A stretch of DNA of 64,000 bases from Aquimarina sp. AU474. GTDB taxonomy: Bacteria; Bacteroidota; Bacteroidia; Flavobacteriales; Flavobacteriaceae. A program made the position numbers and the translations under genes. Location: contig NZ_OMPE01000004.1 in NCBI RefSeq assembly GCF_900312815.1, forward strand, positions 186,001 to 250,000, in the 5' to 3' direction. Shown here in pieces: positions 44,363 through 54,178 of this stretch; the first letter of the stretch is position 1; every line of letters starts with the position of its first letter. The notes beneath the pieces were generated by a model. That model saw nothing but the letters and a program-made list of their open reading frames with translations, was not told the origin of the DNA and searched no databases.

Positions 44363-45427
44363 ATGATACAAGAATTAACAACCGAAGCAATATCACTTTT
44401 AAACAAATTAATTGAGACTCCATCTTTTTCTTCAGAAGAGGATAAAACTGCTCAATGGATTGAAAATTGGTTTATGAAGTATGATATTTCTTTTGAAAGA
44501 GAAAACAATAATATTTGGGCTTATAATAAATATTTTGATGAGTCTAAATCGACTATTTTATTAAACTCTCATCATGATACAGTAAAACCTAATGGTAATT
44601 ATACAAATGATCCCTTTAAAGCTTTTATCCAAGATGAGAAACTATATGGCTTAGGCAGTAATGATGCAGGAGGATGTTTGGTTTCTTTACTGGCAACATT
44701 TACACATTTCTATAGTAAGAAAGATTTAAAATACAATTTTGTGATAGTGGCTTCTGCAGAAGAGGAGAGTAGTGGGCCTTTAGGGTTAAAAAGCGTATTA
44801 AAATATTTGAAAAATGTGGAGTTTGGTATTGTTGGCGAACCTACATTAATGCAGTTGGCAGTTGCCGAGAAAGGTCTATTAGTATTAGATGTTTCGGTAA
44901 AAGGGACAGCTAGCCATGCTGCACATCCAAATAATGATAATTCGATCTATAATGCAATTAGAGTAATAGAATGGTTCGAAACGTTTGAGTTCGAAAAAAA
45001 CTCAGAAACTTTAGGAAAGGTTAAAATGACAGTGACTCAAGTAAATGCAGGTAAACAACATAATGTAGTACCTGCTCATTGTGACTTGGTAATAGACATA
45101 AGAGTAAATGATAAGTATCATAACGAAGAGATTTTGAGTGTAGTAAGAGAAGCAATGCCAAAAGGCGTAGAAATAAAACCAAGGTCATTGCATTTAGGTT
45201 CCTCGTCAATACCGATAGGTCATCCAATTGTACAATCTGGTATCAAGTTGGGTAGAAAAACCTATGGCTCACCTACCTTATCTGATCAATCAGTATTGAG
45301 CTGCCCTTCGTTAAAATTAGGCCCTGGAGATTCTACTAGATCTCACTCTGCAGATGAATTTATTTATGTGAATGAAATTAAAGAGGGTGTAGAATTATAT
45401 ATTAAAATTTTAGAAAACATAGTATAA
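44363..45427 (+). CDS. argE: M20-family deacylase (acyl-citrulline/acyl-ornithine type)
   Basis: 354 residues, two-domain M20 metallopeptidase. Metal ligands are visible: His in NSHHDTVKP, Asp in LGSNDAGG, Glu-Glu in ASAEEES, Glu in GEPT and the last His in RSHSADEF. With the transcarbamylase of this operon it most likely removes the acyl group from N-acylcitrulline. The symbol is by role; it belongs to the same family as ArgE and DapE. Confidence 0.88.
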   Translation: MIQELTTEAISLLNKLIETPSFSSEEDKTAQWIENWFMKYDISFERENNNIWAYNKYFDESKSTILLNSHHDTVKPNGNYTNDPFKAFIQDEKLYGLGSNDAGGCLVSLLATFTHFYSKKDLKYNFVIVASAEEESSGPLGLKSVLKYLKNVEFGIVGEPTLMQLAVAEKGLLVLDVSVKGTASHAAHPNNDNSIYNAIRVIEWFETFEFEKNSETLGKVKMTVTQVNAGKQHNVVPAHCDLVIDIRVNDKYHNEEILSVVREAMPKGVEIKPRSLHLGSSSIPIGHPIVQSGIKLGRKTYGSPTLSDQSVLSCPSLKLGPGDSTRSHSADEFIYVNEIKEGVELYIKILENIV

Positions 45428-45457
45428 GCAAGTATACTAATATACAATAAGAACAAC

Positions 45458-46735
45458 ATGAAACTTTGGGATAAAGGATTACCAACAGATCAAAAAATAG
45501 ATATGTTTACCGTAGGTAATGACAGGCAACTGGATTTGGTAATTGCCAGATACGATGTACAGGCAACATTGGCACATGCCAAAATGCTATATAGTATAAA
45601 CTTACTTTCAGAAAAAGATATTATTGCAATTGAAACAGTACTTAATGATTTGAAAAACCAAATTGAAAAAGGCACTTTTGTAATCGAAGATGAATTTGAA
45701 GATGTACATTCTAAGATTGAATTTGAATTAATTCATAAAATTGGTGATGCAGGAAAGAGAATTCATACTGCAAGATCGCGTAATGATCAGGTATTGGTAG
45801 CGATGCATCTATATCTAAAAGAAGAATTAACTCAAATAAAATCTATGGTAAAGGAGCTATCTCAAAACCTTTTGGTAGCTTCAGAGAAGTACAAAAATGT
45901 TTTATTACCTGGCTATACTCATCTTCAAGTAGCTATGCCATCATCATTTGGGTTATGGTTTTCGGCATATGCAGAGAGTTTTGTAGATGATCTATATTTT
46001 GTTAATGCTGGATTAAAAGTGATAGATCAAAATCCATTGGGGAGTGCAGCTGGTTATGGAAGTTCTTTTCCTATTGATAGAGAATTTACAACAAAAGAAC
46101 TAGGATTCGAAACCTTAAAATACAATGTTGTGGCTGCACAAATGAGTAGAGGTAAATCCGAAAAATCTGCTGCCTTTGCGCTAAGTAGTGTAGCTGGCAC
46201 ATTGTCTAAGCTCGCTATGGATATATGTCTATACATGAGTCAGAATTTTGATTTCATGACGATCCCTTCCAAGTTGACTACGGGATCGAGTATTATGCCG
46301 CATAAAAAAAACCCAGATGTTTTTGAATTGATAAGAGGGAAATGTAATAAAATTCAAGCATTGCCATATGAACTTACCCTTTTAACCAATAACCTTCCCA
46401 GCGGATATCATAGAGATTTACAATTACTAAAAGAAGGTATCATTCCCGCTATTCAAAACTTAAAAGGATCTTTAGAAATGGCCATATATGCGTTGCCACA
46501 AATCCAAGTAAATAAAGATATACTAAGCGATCCTAAGTACGATTATTTATTTAGTGTTGATACATTAAACGAATTAGTAATGCAAGGGATGTCATTTAGA
46601 GATGCTTATGTTAAAATAGGAAAGGACATTGAAAAAGGGATATATAAACCAGAAAAAGGCACAAAACATACTCATATAGGTAGTATTAATAATTTATGCC
46701 TTGAACATATAGAAGAGAAGCTGAAACAGATTTAA
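45458..46735 (+). CDS. argH: Argininosuccinate lyase
   Basis: 425 residues of the fumarase/aspartase superfamily. HTARSRNDQV (about 104-113), LPGYTHLQ and the signature GSSIMPHKKNPD are all present. It releases arginine and fumarate, the last step. It closes the operon and is followed by a terminator at 46780. Confidence 0.96.
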   Translation: MKLWDKGLPTDQKIDMFTVGNDRQLDLVIARYDVQATLAHAKMLYSINLLSEKDIIAIETVLNDLKNQIEKGTFVIEDEFEDVHSKIEFELIHKIGDAGKRIHTARSRNDQVLVAMHLYLKEELTQIKSMVKELSQNLLVASEKYKNVLLPGYTHLQVAMPSSFGLWFSAYAESFVDDLYFVNAGLKVIDQNPLGSAAGYGSSFPIDREFTTKELGFETLKYNVVAAQMSRGKSEKSAAFALSSVAGTLSKLAMDICLYMSQNFDFMTIPSKLTTGSSIMPHKKNPDVFELIRGKCNKIQALPYELTLLTNNLPSGYHRDLQLLKEGIIPAIQNLKGSLEMAIYALPQIQVNKDILSDPKYDYLFSVDTLNELVMQGMSFRDAYVKIGKDIEKGIYKPEKGTKHTHIGSINNLCLEHIEEKLKQI

Positions 46736-46779
46736 TTGAGTGTAAGTTGAGTTAGTTTAATTTTTTAGTTTCGGCCTAG

Positions 46780-46819
46780 ACCCTCAGAGGAGTTGTTAAC
46801 CGCTGGGGGTTGTTTTTTT
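46780..46819 (+). terminator. Terminator of the arg operon
   Basis: ACCCTCAG (46780-46787) pairs with CTGGGGGT (46803-46810, one G-U), followed by a run of seven T's. Confidence 0.75.
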
Positions 46820-46859
46820 ATACTTTAATAAGCAGTACCTTGATATAAAATTGAAGAAT

Positions 46860-47744
46860 ATGAAAATAACCTGTTTCGGAGAAGTGTTGTGGGATATATT
46901 TCCAGAACATAAAAAGATAGGTGGAGCACCACTTAATGTTGCTTTACGGTTACATTCTATGGGGATTGATTCGTCAATTATCACAAGAATAGGAGATGAT
47001 ACTTTGGGCGCAAATATTTTGGCTTATATTGAAGAACGAGGTATGCCTATTCATACTTTTCAAAAAGACAAAACATATAAAACAGGTGAAGTTCAAGTAT
47101 TGCTTGATAATGATAATACAGCTACTTATGATATAAGTAAACCAGTGGCATGGGATTTTATCGAATGTTCAGATGTTCTTTTGAATGAGGTAGCACAATC
47201 AGATGCCTTTATATTCGGAAGTTTGTCCAGTAGAAATGAAGTTTCGAGAAAGACTCTGTTTCAACTTTTGGATAAAGCAACGTATAAGATATTAGATGTA
47301 AACTTAAGACCACCTCATTATAATGTAAAATTACTTTCACAATTAATGAGAAGTGCCAATTTTATAAAATTAAATGAGGAGGAGGTAGACGAACTATGTG
47401 CTGATTTTCATATTAAAGAAACCTTATTTCTTGATAAAATTTATGCTATTGCAACATATACACAGACGGATCAGATATGTGTAACTCGAGGTGAAAAAGG
47501 AGCAACCTTATTTTTTGAGAATAATTTTTATCACAATAATGGTTATGCAATAAAAGTAGTTGATACCGTGGGTGCAGGAGATTCTTTTCTTGCCACATTA
47601 ATTTCTGAATTAATCCAAGGTAATTTACCTCAAATAGCTATTGATTATGCTTGTGCTGTAGGCGCCATGGTTGCAGCTTCAGAAGGAGCGAATACAATAT
47701 TTACACAAAAAGAAGTGATAGATTTTATACGCAAGCATATCTAA
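46860..47744 (+). CDS. PfkB-family carbohydrate kinase, fructokinase-like
   Basis: 294 residues from the ATG at 46860 (a TTG three codons upstream is in frame). ITCFGEVLWDIFPEHKKIGG and APLNVALRLHSMG are typical of fructokinase-like PfkB enzymes; the catalytic motif DTVGAGDSFLA lies near residue 240. Substrate is probably a hexose such as fructose, but no partner sugar genes are nearby. The TIM-barrel gene follows after 47 bases. Confidence 0.85.
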   Translation: MKITCFGEVLWDIFPEHKKIGGAPLNVALRLHSMGIDSSIITRIGDDTLGANILAYIEERGMPIHTFQKDKTYKTGEVQVLLDNDNTATYDISKPVAWDFIECSDVLLNEVAQSDAFIFGSLSSRNEVSRKTLFQLLDKATYKILDVNLRPPHYNVKLLSQLMRSANFIKLNEEEVDELCADFHIKETLFLDKIYAIATYTQTDQICVTRGEKGATLFFENNFYHNNGYAIKVVDTVGAGDSFLATLISELIQGNLPQIAIDYACAVGAMVAASEGANTIFTQKEVIDFIRKHI

Positions 47745-47791
47745 TTTTTAATCGGTATCTTTAATAAGATCACACAACTTATAATTTCGGT

Positions 47792-48697
47792 ATGGCAATG
47801 AACAAAATTAAACGTAGACAAGCATTAAAAAACATAGCGCTTGGAGTTGGCGCAATGAGTATAGGGCCGTCTGTTTTTGGACAAGATCCCAATGATAATT
47901 TAGAAAACCTAGAGTATAACTTACCAAAAAAATTAAAGGGTAACTTAAATCATTCTGCATGTAGGTGGTGTTATCAGAAAATCCCATTGATGGAATTTGC
48001 TAAAAAAGGAAAAGAAATAGGACTTAAAGGAATTGATTTATTAAAACCTGACGAATGGAAAATAGTACAAGATCATGGGCTTGAATGCTCATTGGCTACA
48101 GATAGTTTTGCAAGTTTAACAGATGGATTTAATAGTCCAAAAAACCATGAAAATTTACAAAACCATTACATTGATCTCATTTCTAAAGCATCAAATTCAG
48201 GTATAAAACAGGTAATAGTTTTTTCGGGAAATAGAAATGGAATTTCAGAAGAAGAGGGTTTAGAAAATTGTGCAAAAGGGTTGGATGATCTTGTAAAACA
48301 TGCAGCAAAAAAGAATGTAACTTTAGTAATGGAATTGCTTAATAGTAAAGTAGACCATAAAGATTACCAATGTGATCGCACACCTTGGGGTGTTGCTTTG
48401 GTTGATAAAATTGGCTCTTCCAATTTTAAACTATTATACGATATTTATCATATGCAAATTATGGAAGGTGATATTATTGCAACGATTAGAAAATATCATA
48501 CGTATATAAATCATTATCATACAGGAGGTGTTCCTGGTAGAAATGAAATAAATGATCATCAAGAACTTAATTACCCTGCAATTATGCAAGCAATTGTTGA
48601 TATTGGTTTTAAGGGATATATTGCTCAGGAGTTCATTCCTACCTACGATGATAAACTTTCGGCTTTACAAGAAGGAATCTCTATTTGTGATGTATGA
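47792..48697 (+). CDS. Tat-exported TIM-barrel protein, hydroxypyruvate isomerase-like
   Basis: 301 residues. The N-terminus MAMNKIKRRQALKNIALGVG with a following Ala/Gly/Ser-rich core resembles a twin-arginine signal, ending near VFGQ. The body is an AP-endonuclease-2/hydroxypyruvate isomerase TIM barrel: VMELLNSKVDH, KLLYDIYHMQIMEGD, NHYHTGGVPGR and YIAQEFIP hold the expected acidic and His metal ligands. Exported members are common in Bacteroidetes; the sugar acted on is unknown. Confidence 0.85.
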   Translation: MAMNKIKRRQALKNIALGVGAMSIGPSVFGQDPNDNLENLEYNLPKKLKGNLNHSACRWCYQKIPLMEFAKKGKEIGLKGIDLLKPDEWKIVQDHGLECSLATDSFASLTDGFNSPKNHENLQNHYIDLISKASNSGIKQVIVFSGNRNGISEEEGLENCAKGLDDLVKHAAKKNVTLVMELLNSKVDHKDYQCDRTPWGVALVDKIGSSNFKLLYDIYHMQIMEGDIIATIRKYHTYINHYHTGGVPGRNEINDHQELNYPAIMQAIVDIGFKGYIAQEFIPTYDDKLSALQEGISICDV

Positions 48698-48700
48698 TTA

Positions 48701-49057
48701 TTAAGGGACCAGACTCTTGATATCACTAATGACATCTATATTGTGTCTTAGATTAGCATAAAGTATAAATAGAATAAAAACTGCTATGGTGAAACCCAAT
48801 AAAGTCCCATTTTTATTACTCGACATTTTTTTAGAAGTTTTCATATATGCCTTTGATAATTTTTTTGTGTACTTGGTTACCAAAGCAAATGCAGGAGCAA
48901 AAATTAAAACAACGATTATCATATCAATTAATACCAAAATGTATCCTTGCTGATTCACATGCTCTTTTACGTACTTTATAATGTATTCATTAATCAAAGC
49001 TGCACATAGAACAGCCACGGCATATATTGCATATTTGGTAGTTTGTCGATTACTCAT
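48701..49057 (-). CDS. Small membrane protein of unknown function
   Basis: 118 residues from the ATG at 49057; a longer frame extends to 49267 but overlaps the acs start, so the shorter form MSNRQTTKYAIYAVAV is preferred. Three membrane segments are visible (about 7-25, 40-62, 88-108) separated by basic loops. No family recognised. Convergent with the TIM-barrel gene with only three bases between the stops; divergent from acs. Confidence 0.65.
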   Translation of the reverse strand: MSNRQTTKYAIYAVAVLCAALINEYIIKYVKEHVNQQGYILVLIDMIIVVLIFAPAFALVTKYTKKLSKAYMKTSKKMSSNKNGTLLGFTIAVFILFILYANLRHNIDVISDIKSLVP

Positions 49058-49191
49058 AATAATAGGGGGCTTTTTTACGTAAAACGATTCGTATAATTTA
49101 ATTGTCTCCCAAGGTAAAATCTTATATTTGATATTCAAAGAAAAGATACTTTTTTGAAAAATAAAATAAGAAGAAATTAAAGCCATATTTA

Positions 49192-51099
49192 ATGAGTAAT
49201 TATCACATAAAGCATCTAGAAGAGTATTATCAGGTTTATCGAAAATCGGTAAGAGATCCAGAAACATTTTGGGCCGAAATAGCCGAAGAACATTTTATGT
49301 GGCATAAGAAATGGAATGATGTGTTGAGCTGGGATTTTACAAAACCTGAAATCAAATGGTTTGAAGGAGCAAAACTTAATATTACTGAAAACTGTATTGA
49401 TAGACATCTTCAAAATAGAGGGCATAAAACGGCTATTCTTTTTGAACCAAATGACCCTAATGAAGATGCACAACATATAACCTACAAACAATTACATGAA
49501 CGTGTATGTAAATTCGCAAATGTACTTAAAGCACAAGGTGTTCAAAAAGGAGATAGGGTGTGTATATATTTGCCAATGATACCAGAATTGGCAGTGTCTG
49601 TATTGGCTTGTGCAAGAATTGGAGCCGTTCATTCGGTGGTTTTTGCTGGTTTTTCGGCAACCGCATTAGCAACTAGAATTAATGATTGTGATGCTACTAT
49701 GGTGATAACCTCGGATGGATCGTATAGAGGAGCAAAAACCATTGACCTTAAAGGTATTGTTGATGATGCTTTAGAAAATTGCCCAGGAATTAAATCCGTT
49801 TTGGTGGCCAAACGAATCAATATAGATATTAATATGAAACCAGAACGAGATCATTGGTTACAACCTTTACTTGATAATGCTGATAAAGATTGTTTACCAG
49901 AGATTATGGATGCTGAAGATCCATTATTTATCTTATATACTTCAGGATCTACAGGAATGCCAAAAGGAATGTTGCATACTACAGCAGGTTATATGGTGTA
50001 TACTGCATATACTTTTAAGAATGTATTTCAGTATCAAGAAGACGATATTTATTGGTGTACTGCCGATATCGGTTGGATTACAGGACATTCGTATATAGTT
50101 TACGGCCCCTTGGCTAATGGTGCTACAACTGTGATGTTTGAGGGAGTACCTTCTTATCCAGATTTTGGACGGTTTTGGGATATCGTCCAAAAACATAAAA
50201 TCACACAATTTTATACGGCACCTACGGCAATAAGAGCATTGGCCAAAGAAAACCTTGATTATGTTACCAATCGAGATCTTTCCAGCCTTAAAATATTGGG
50301 GACAGTAGGAGAACCAATTAATGAAGAAGCATGGCATTGGTATAATGATCATGTGGGTGAAAAAAAGAGTCCTATTGTAGATACTTGGTGGCAAACCGAA
50401 ACTGGGGGGATTATGATTTCACCTATACCATATTCAACCCCTACTAAACCCACATATGCCACTTTACCAATGCCTGGGATACAACCAGCTTTAATGGATG
50501 AGAATGGTCTTGAAATAAAAGGAAATCAAGTGGATGGTCGTTTATGTATTAAATTCCCTTGGCCATCGATGGCAAGAACTATTTGGGGAAATCATCAACG
50601 CTATAAGGACACTTACTTTTCGGCTTTCGAAAATAAGTACTTCACAGGAGATGGAGCATTGCGTGATGAGGTGGGATATTATAGAATTACGGGTAGAGTA
50701 GATGATGTAATCATCGTTTCTGGACATAATTTAGGTACGGCTCCTATCGAGGATGCTATTAATGAGCATCCTGCAGTGGCCGAATCTGCAATAGTAGGTT
50801 TCCCTCATGATATCAAAGGAAATGCTTTGTATGGGTATATTATCTTAAAAGAAACTGGAGAAAACCGTGATCGCAATAATTTAAGTCAAGAGGTAAATCA
50901 ACAAATAACAGAGCGTATTGGCCCAATCGCAAAATTAGATAAAATACAATTTGTACCAGGATTACCCAAAACACGTAGTGGTAAAATTATGAGACGTATT
51001 TTACGTAAAATCGCATCTAATGACACAAGTAATCTTGGGGATACGAGTACTTTACTAAATCCAGAAGTAGTACAGGAAATTATAGATAAAGCATTATAG
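49192..51099 (+). CDS. acs: Acetyl-CoA synthetase (acetate-CoA ligase)
   Basis: 635 residues, standard length. ANL superfamily: P-loop TSGSTGMPKGMLHT (about 250-263), WWQTETGG, and the C-terminal PKTRSGKIMRR with the lysine that is acetylated in homologues. It activates acetate to acetyl-CoA via acetyl-AMP. Monocistronic or with the GNAT gene 56 bases downstream; the GNAT could be an acetylation partner but its family does not say so. Confidence 0.95.
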   Translation: MSNYHIKHLEEYYQVYRKSVRDPETFWAEIAEEHFMWHKKWNDVLSWDFTKPEIKWFEGAKLNITENCIDRHLQNRGHKTAILFEPNDPNEDAQHITYKQLHERVCKFANVLKAQGVQKGDRVCIYLPMIPELAVSVLACARIGAVHSVVFAGFSATALATRINDCDATMVITSDGSYRGAKTIDLKGIVDDALENCPGIKSVLVAKRINIDINMKPERDHWLQPLLDNADKDCLPEIMDAEDPLFILYTSGSTGMPKGMLHTTAGYMVYTAYTFKNVFQYQEDDIYWCTADIGWITGHSYIVYGPLANGATTVMFEGVPSYPDFGRFWDIVQKHKITQFYTAPTAIRALAKENLDYVTNRDLSSLKILGTVGEPINEEAWHWYNDHVGEKKSPIVDTWWQTETGGIMISPIPYSTPTKPTYATLPMPGIQPALMDENGLEIKGNQVDGRLCIKFPWPSMARTIWGNHQRYKDTYFSAFENKYFTGDGALRDEVGYYRITGRVDDVIIVSGHNLGTAPIEDAINEHPAVAESAIVGFPHDIKGNALYGYIILKETGENRDRNNLSQEVNQQITERIGPIAKLDKIQFVPGLPKTRSGKIMRRILRKIASNDTSNLGDTSTLLNPEVVQEIIDKAL

Positions 51100-51155
51100 G
51101 GATTATTGAACAATAAACTCAATAGAGTACAAAGAAGCGCTTTTACATCAAAAAA

Positions 51156-51668
51156 ATGAGTAATAAAAAAGTCAGCATAAGAAAACTTCGAAAAGATGAT
51201 GCCATGCAATTGGCAGAGTTAGCTAATAATAAGAAGATATGGGATAATGTGCGAGATTATTTTCCGCATCCCTACGACAAAGAAGATGCTTTGTTTTTTA
51301 TTGATTTAACTCATAAACAAAAGCCTTTGCAAAGTTTTGGGATTACGTATGAGGATACGTTATGTGGAGTAATAAGTTTAATTACCCAAAATGATGTGTA
51401 TAAAAAATCTGCAGAAGTAGGATACTGGATAGGAGAATCGTTTTGGAGTAAAGGAATTATGACAAAAGCATTAGCATTAATTACTGATTATGGTTTTAAT
51501 GAATTAAATCTTGTAAGGATATATACTGGTGTTTTTGAGTATAATAAGGCCTCTATGAAAGTTTTAGAAAAAGGTGGGTTTTTAAAAGAGGGTATATCTA
51601 AAAAGGCTATACTTAAAAATGATCAAATTTGGGATGAGCATCGTTATTATATGCTAAACCCCAGATAA
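51156..51668 (+). CDS. GNAT acetyltransferase, RimJ/RimL-like
   Basis: 170 residues. RimJ/L-type GNAT: VSIRKLRKDDAMQLAELANN at the start, AEVGYWIGESFWSKGIMTKAL (the acetyl-CoA loop) split around 88-108, and NKASMKVLEKGGF at the third motif. Substrate unknown; members acetylate ribosomal protein N-termini or small molecules. Confidence 0.85.
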   Translation: MSNKKVSIRKLRKDDAMQLAELANNKKIWDNVRDYFPHPYDKEDALFFIDLTHKQKPLQSFGITYEDTLCGVISLITQNDVYKKSAEVGYWIGESFWSKGIMTKALALITDYGFNELNLVRIYTGVFEYNKASMKVLEKGGFLKEGISKKAILKNDQIWDEHRYYMLNPR

Positions 51669-51720
51669 AGTATTTGTTGAGATTAGAGGAAGGAATAATA
51701 AACGTCCGCAACTATAAAAA

Positions 51721-51750
51721 ACCTATACAGCTACTGTACACTGTATAGGT
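51721..51750 (-). terminator. Terminator between convergent genes
   Basis: ACCTATACAG (51721-51730) and CTGTATAGGT (51741-51750) form a perfect ten-base stem. On the minus strand a run of T's follows directly, so it best serves the 118-residue gene at 51849; it may also end the GNAT transcript. Confidence 0.7.
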
Positions 51751-51848
51751 TTGTGAATATGTTTTAGGGTAAATAATCTTGCTTTTCGTTCTCTAGAGTA
51801 TTTGTTGGAAAATAAATATGTCATTTTTAAGAACGAACTATAAAATTT

Positions 51849-52205
51849 CTATCCTGCTTTTGATTTAATGAAATCATCAACCTGATCATGCGGAACTTCT
51901 TTGACGTCTACTAAGAAATCTCCGTTAGATCCTGAGATGGTAATTTTAGAAGAATATTCTCCCGCAAATGAGTTATGTACTTTATAAGTAGAAGTTCCTT
52001 TACCAAGTGGTCCAGTCCATCCCATAGCATCAACTTTTAATCCTCCTACAAAATTTGAATCCCGAACCAAACTGAAACCATATGAATAGTTAGGTGCATC
52101 TCCTTGCACCGAAACTAAAAATATCCCTGGAGTACGTAAACCTGTCCATAAATAAGTTGCTTCACATTTAGCCGCATCTATTGGCTCTTTACCATAAAAT
52201 CCCAT
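51849..52205 (-). CDS. Small hypothetical protein under its own promoter
   Basis: 118 residues, no signal peptide or membrane segment. Rich in Gly, Ser and aromatics with a predicted beta character (GIFLVSVQGDAPNYSYGFSL, KVHNSFAGEYSSKITI), and a helical C-terminus (PHDQVDDFIKSKAG). I do not recognise it. A perfect -7 element lies at 52305-52298 and two identical 14-base repeats lie just beyond it, suggesting activator control. Confidence 0.75.
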   Translation of the reverse strand: MGFYGKEPIDAAKCEATYLWTGLRTPGIFLVSVQGDAPNYSYGFSLVRDSNFVGGLKVDAMGWTGPLGKGTSTYKVHNSFAGEYSSKITISGSNGDFLVDVKEVPHDQVDDFIKSKAG

Positions 52206-52297
52206 AATAAAACGTTTTTGTTTCTTACTCTATTTAATACTGGCTTTTCAGATCTCGCCTTTAAAAATGAATCATAATTGTTGTATATGATTGATAA

Positions 52298-52305
52298 CAA
52301 ATGTA
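52298..52305 (-). promoter_or_regulatory. -7 promoter element of the 118-residue gene
   Basis: TACATTTG on the minus strand matches TAnnTTTG exactly, about 93 bases before the start codon. Confidence 0.5.
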
Positions 52306-52327
52306 GTAGCTTAAAAAGGTTTTTTAC

Positions 52328-52368
52328 TGAGTAGAATTACCAGTTTTGTAAAAATGAGTAGAATTACC
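52328..52368 (-). repeat. Two direct repeats upstream of the 118-residue gene
   Basis: TGAGTAGAATTACC occurs at 52328-52341 and again at 52355-52368, 27 bp apart. They lie 23-70 bp beyond the -7 element and are candidate activator sites. Confidence 0.6.
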
Positions 52369-52887
52369 TAAACTTGATTGGGCATAGTTTTCGAATAACA
52401 AAAAATCAATTTTTCTTAGGTTGAAATAACGATAAAATCTACTGTTTTTTTACATAACAAAACGTGATAAATGAGATCGGGAAATTTTGAAAGAAATTTA
52501 CGATCAAATAAAGAAATAGCGTTGACTTTATGGTTAATACATTAATAGTTAGCTCTTTTGATGAATAAAGTTTTATTAAATTAAAGTTAATTAACAGTTA
52601 AATAATGTTAATTTTAAATGTAATGATTTTACAATAATTTCTACTTGTTTTGACACCTTCTTTTTTTTTGCTTAACCCTTTAATATTCAATAATGCAACA
52701 GTGTTGCATTATTGAATATTAAGAGATGTTTACCTAATTTAGAAACAGGTAAATCAAATATAACCCTTACTGGACTACGCTTTTGCCGTATTTCCGTGTA
52801 AGAATTAATATATACTTTTAATCCACTAATTTAATGAGATCTCAACTAATTTTAACTTTAATTATTTAACACAAAAATCAAAAATCA
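52369..52887. other. Long AT-rich intergenic region before the protease gene
   Basis: About 520 bases with no supported ORF. It contains the palindrome at 52680-52722 and a direct repeat CCGTA-TTT-CCGT near 52783-52796. Otherwise nothing distinctive is seen. Confidence 0.5.
52680..52722. repeat. 43-bp perfect palindrome
   Basis: Two 21-base arms, 52680-52700 and 52702-52722, flank a single central G (centre text GCAACAGTGTTGC). No T-run follows on the plus strand. It lies 165 bases before the subtilisin-like gene. Confidence 0.85.
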
Positions 52888-54111
52888 ATGAAAACTCAAC
52901 TTAGGATTTTAAGTGCAATTACAGTTTTTTCTTTTCTCTTTTATAGTTGCGAAAAGGATACTGATGAATTCACAGATTTAGAAACGGGAATTGACATAGA
53001 TACTCCAGTAAATATTGGTGCTGATCAAGCAATACCAGGAGAGTATATCGTAGTTTATAAGGAAAATAAATCGATGTATGGGGAAAGCGCTAAAATGCAG
53101 GCGAAATCCCAACAAACATTAGCAAAATATTCGATATCGAATAGTGACATAAAACAAATTTATAGTAATGCTATTCAAGGTTTTGCGGTTTCAAATTTAA
53201 GTGAAAAACAAGCAGAAATGCTTGGAAACGACCCTGAAGTAGCATTTATAGAGCCAAATTATATCCACAAGTTGGATATGGATATGGGTAAACCTGTAAG
53301 CTCACTTCCTGCAACAGTAGATGAGAAAGGGGCTACTAAAGATGTTGGACTTCCTAATGGAGAATTTTTACCTTGGGGTGTGCAATTAGTAGGAAGAGCA
53401 AATGGAGGCGGTAGAACCTGCTGGATTATTGATAGCGGTATTGCACCACATAGTGATCTAAATATTAATACTAGTAGAAGTAGAAGTTTTGTTGGTGGGT
53501 CTTGGCAAGATCAAAACGGGCACGGAACTCATGTAGCAGGAACCGTAGCTGCAAGAAATAATGGCTCAGGGGTTATAGGTGTGGCTTATGGGGCTACTGT
53601 AGTTTCTGTTAGAGTATTAAATGCTCAGGGTAGCGGTGCTACATCAGGTATTCTTTCTGGTGTAGATTATGTAGCTAATAATGCAAGTAATGGAGATACT
53701 TGGAACTACAGTGTAGGGTTCCGTAATCGAGCTACTTCTCAGGCCATTGATAATGCTTTTAGAAACCTTGAAAGTAGAGCGATTGGAGCTATGGCGGCAG
53801 GAAATAGTAATGATGACACACAGTTCTATTCACCACAAAGATTACGTACAGGTAACTCTTGGTGTATTGGTAATATGACTCGTTCAAGAACGGCTGCTGG
53901 TACTTCAAATTACGGAACAAGTGTAGACCGTTGGGCTCCTGGTACCGCGGTATGGTCTACTTGGTTAAATGGCCAATTTAATAGAATCTCTGGTACTTCT
54001 ATGGCATCACCACATGTAGCAGGAATATTATTATTAAGAGGGAACAGTACGGGTACAAGTGGATCTGTAACAAAAAGAGGATCTAATGCTCCTGTAGCTA
54101 CCTTGAATTAA
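52888..54111 (+). CDS. Subtilisin-like serine protease (S8), lipoprotein
   Basis: 407 residues. Signal ends FLFYSC (Cys21). An inhibitor-I9-like propeptide (about 48-127, GEYIVVYKEN to FIEPNYIH) precedes an S8 domain of the proteinase K type with catalytic Asp182 (IIDSGIAPHSD), His212 (NGHGTHVAG), oxyanion Asn in AAGNSND and Ser371 (GTSMASPHVAG). It ends soon after the catalytic domain with no type IX secretion C-terminal domain. Monocistronic with a strong terminator. Confidence 0.93.
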   Translation: MKTQLRILSAITVFSFLFYSCEKDTDEFTDLETGIDIDTPVNIGADQAIPGEYIVVYKENKSMYGESAKMQAKSQQTLAKYSISNSDIKQIYSNAIQGFAVSNLSEKQAEMLGNDPEVAFIEPNYIHKLDMDMGKPVSSLPATVDEKGATKDVGLPNGEFLPWGVQLVGRANGGGRTCWIIDSGIAPHSDLNINTSRSRSFVGGSWQDQNGHGTHVAGTVAARNNGSGVIGVAYGATVVSVRVLNAQGSGATSGILSGVDYVANNASNGDTWNYSVGFRNRATSQAIDNAFRNLESRAIGAMAAGNSNDDTQFYSPQRLRTGNSWCIGNMTRSRTAAGTSNYGTSVDRWAPGTAVWSTWLNGQFNRISGTSMASPHVAGILLLRGNSTGTSGSVTKRGSNAPVATLN

Positions 54112-54148
54112 AAAAAAAAAGAGATAATCTCATAATTATTTGTAATAG

Positions 54149-54178
54149 AGAGGTTGGAGTATTCCAACCTCTTTTTTT
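54149..54178 (+). terminator. Terminator of the protease gene
   Basis: AGAGGTTGGA (54149-54158), four-base loop, TCCAACCTCT (54163-54172), then seven T's. Confidence 0.9.
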
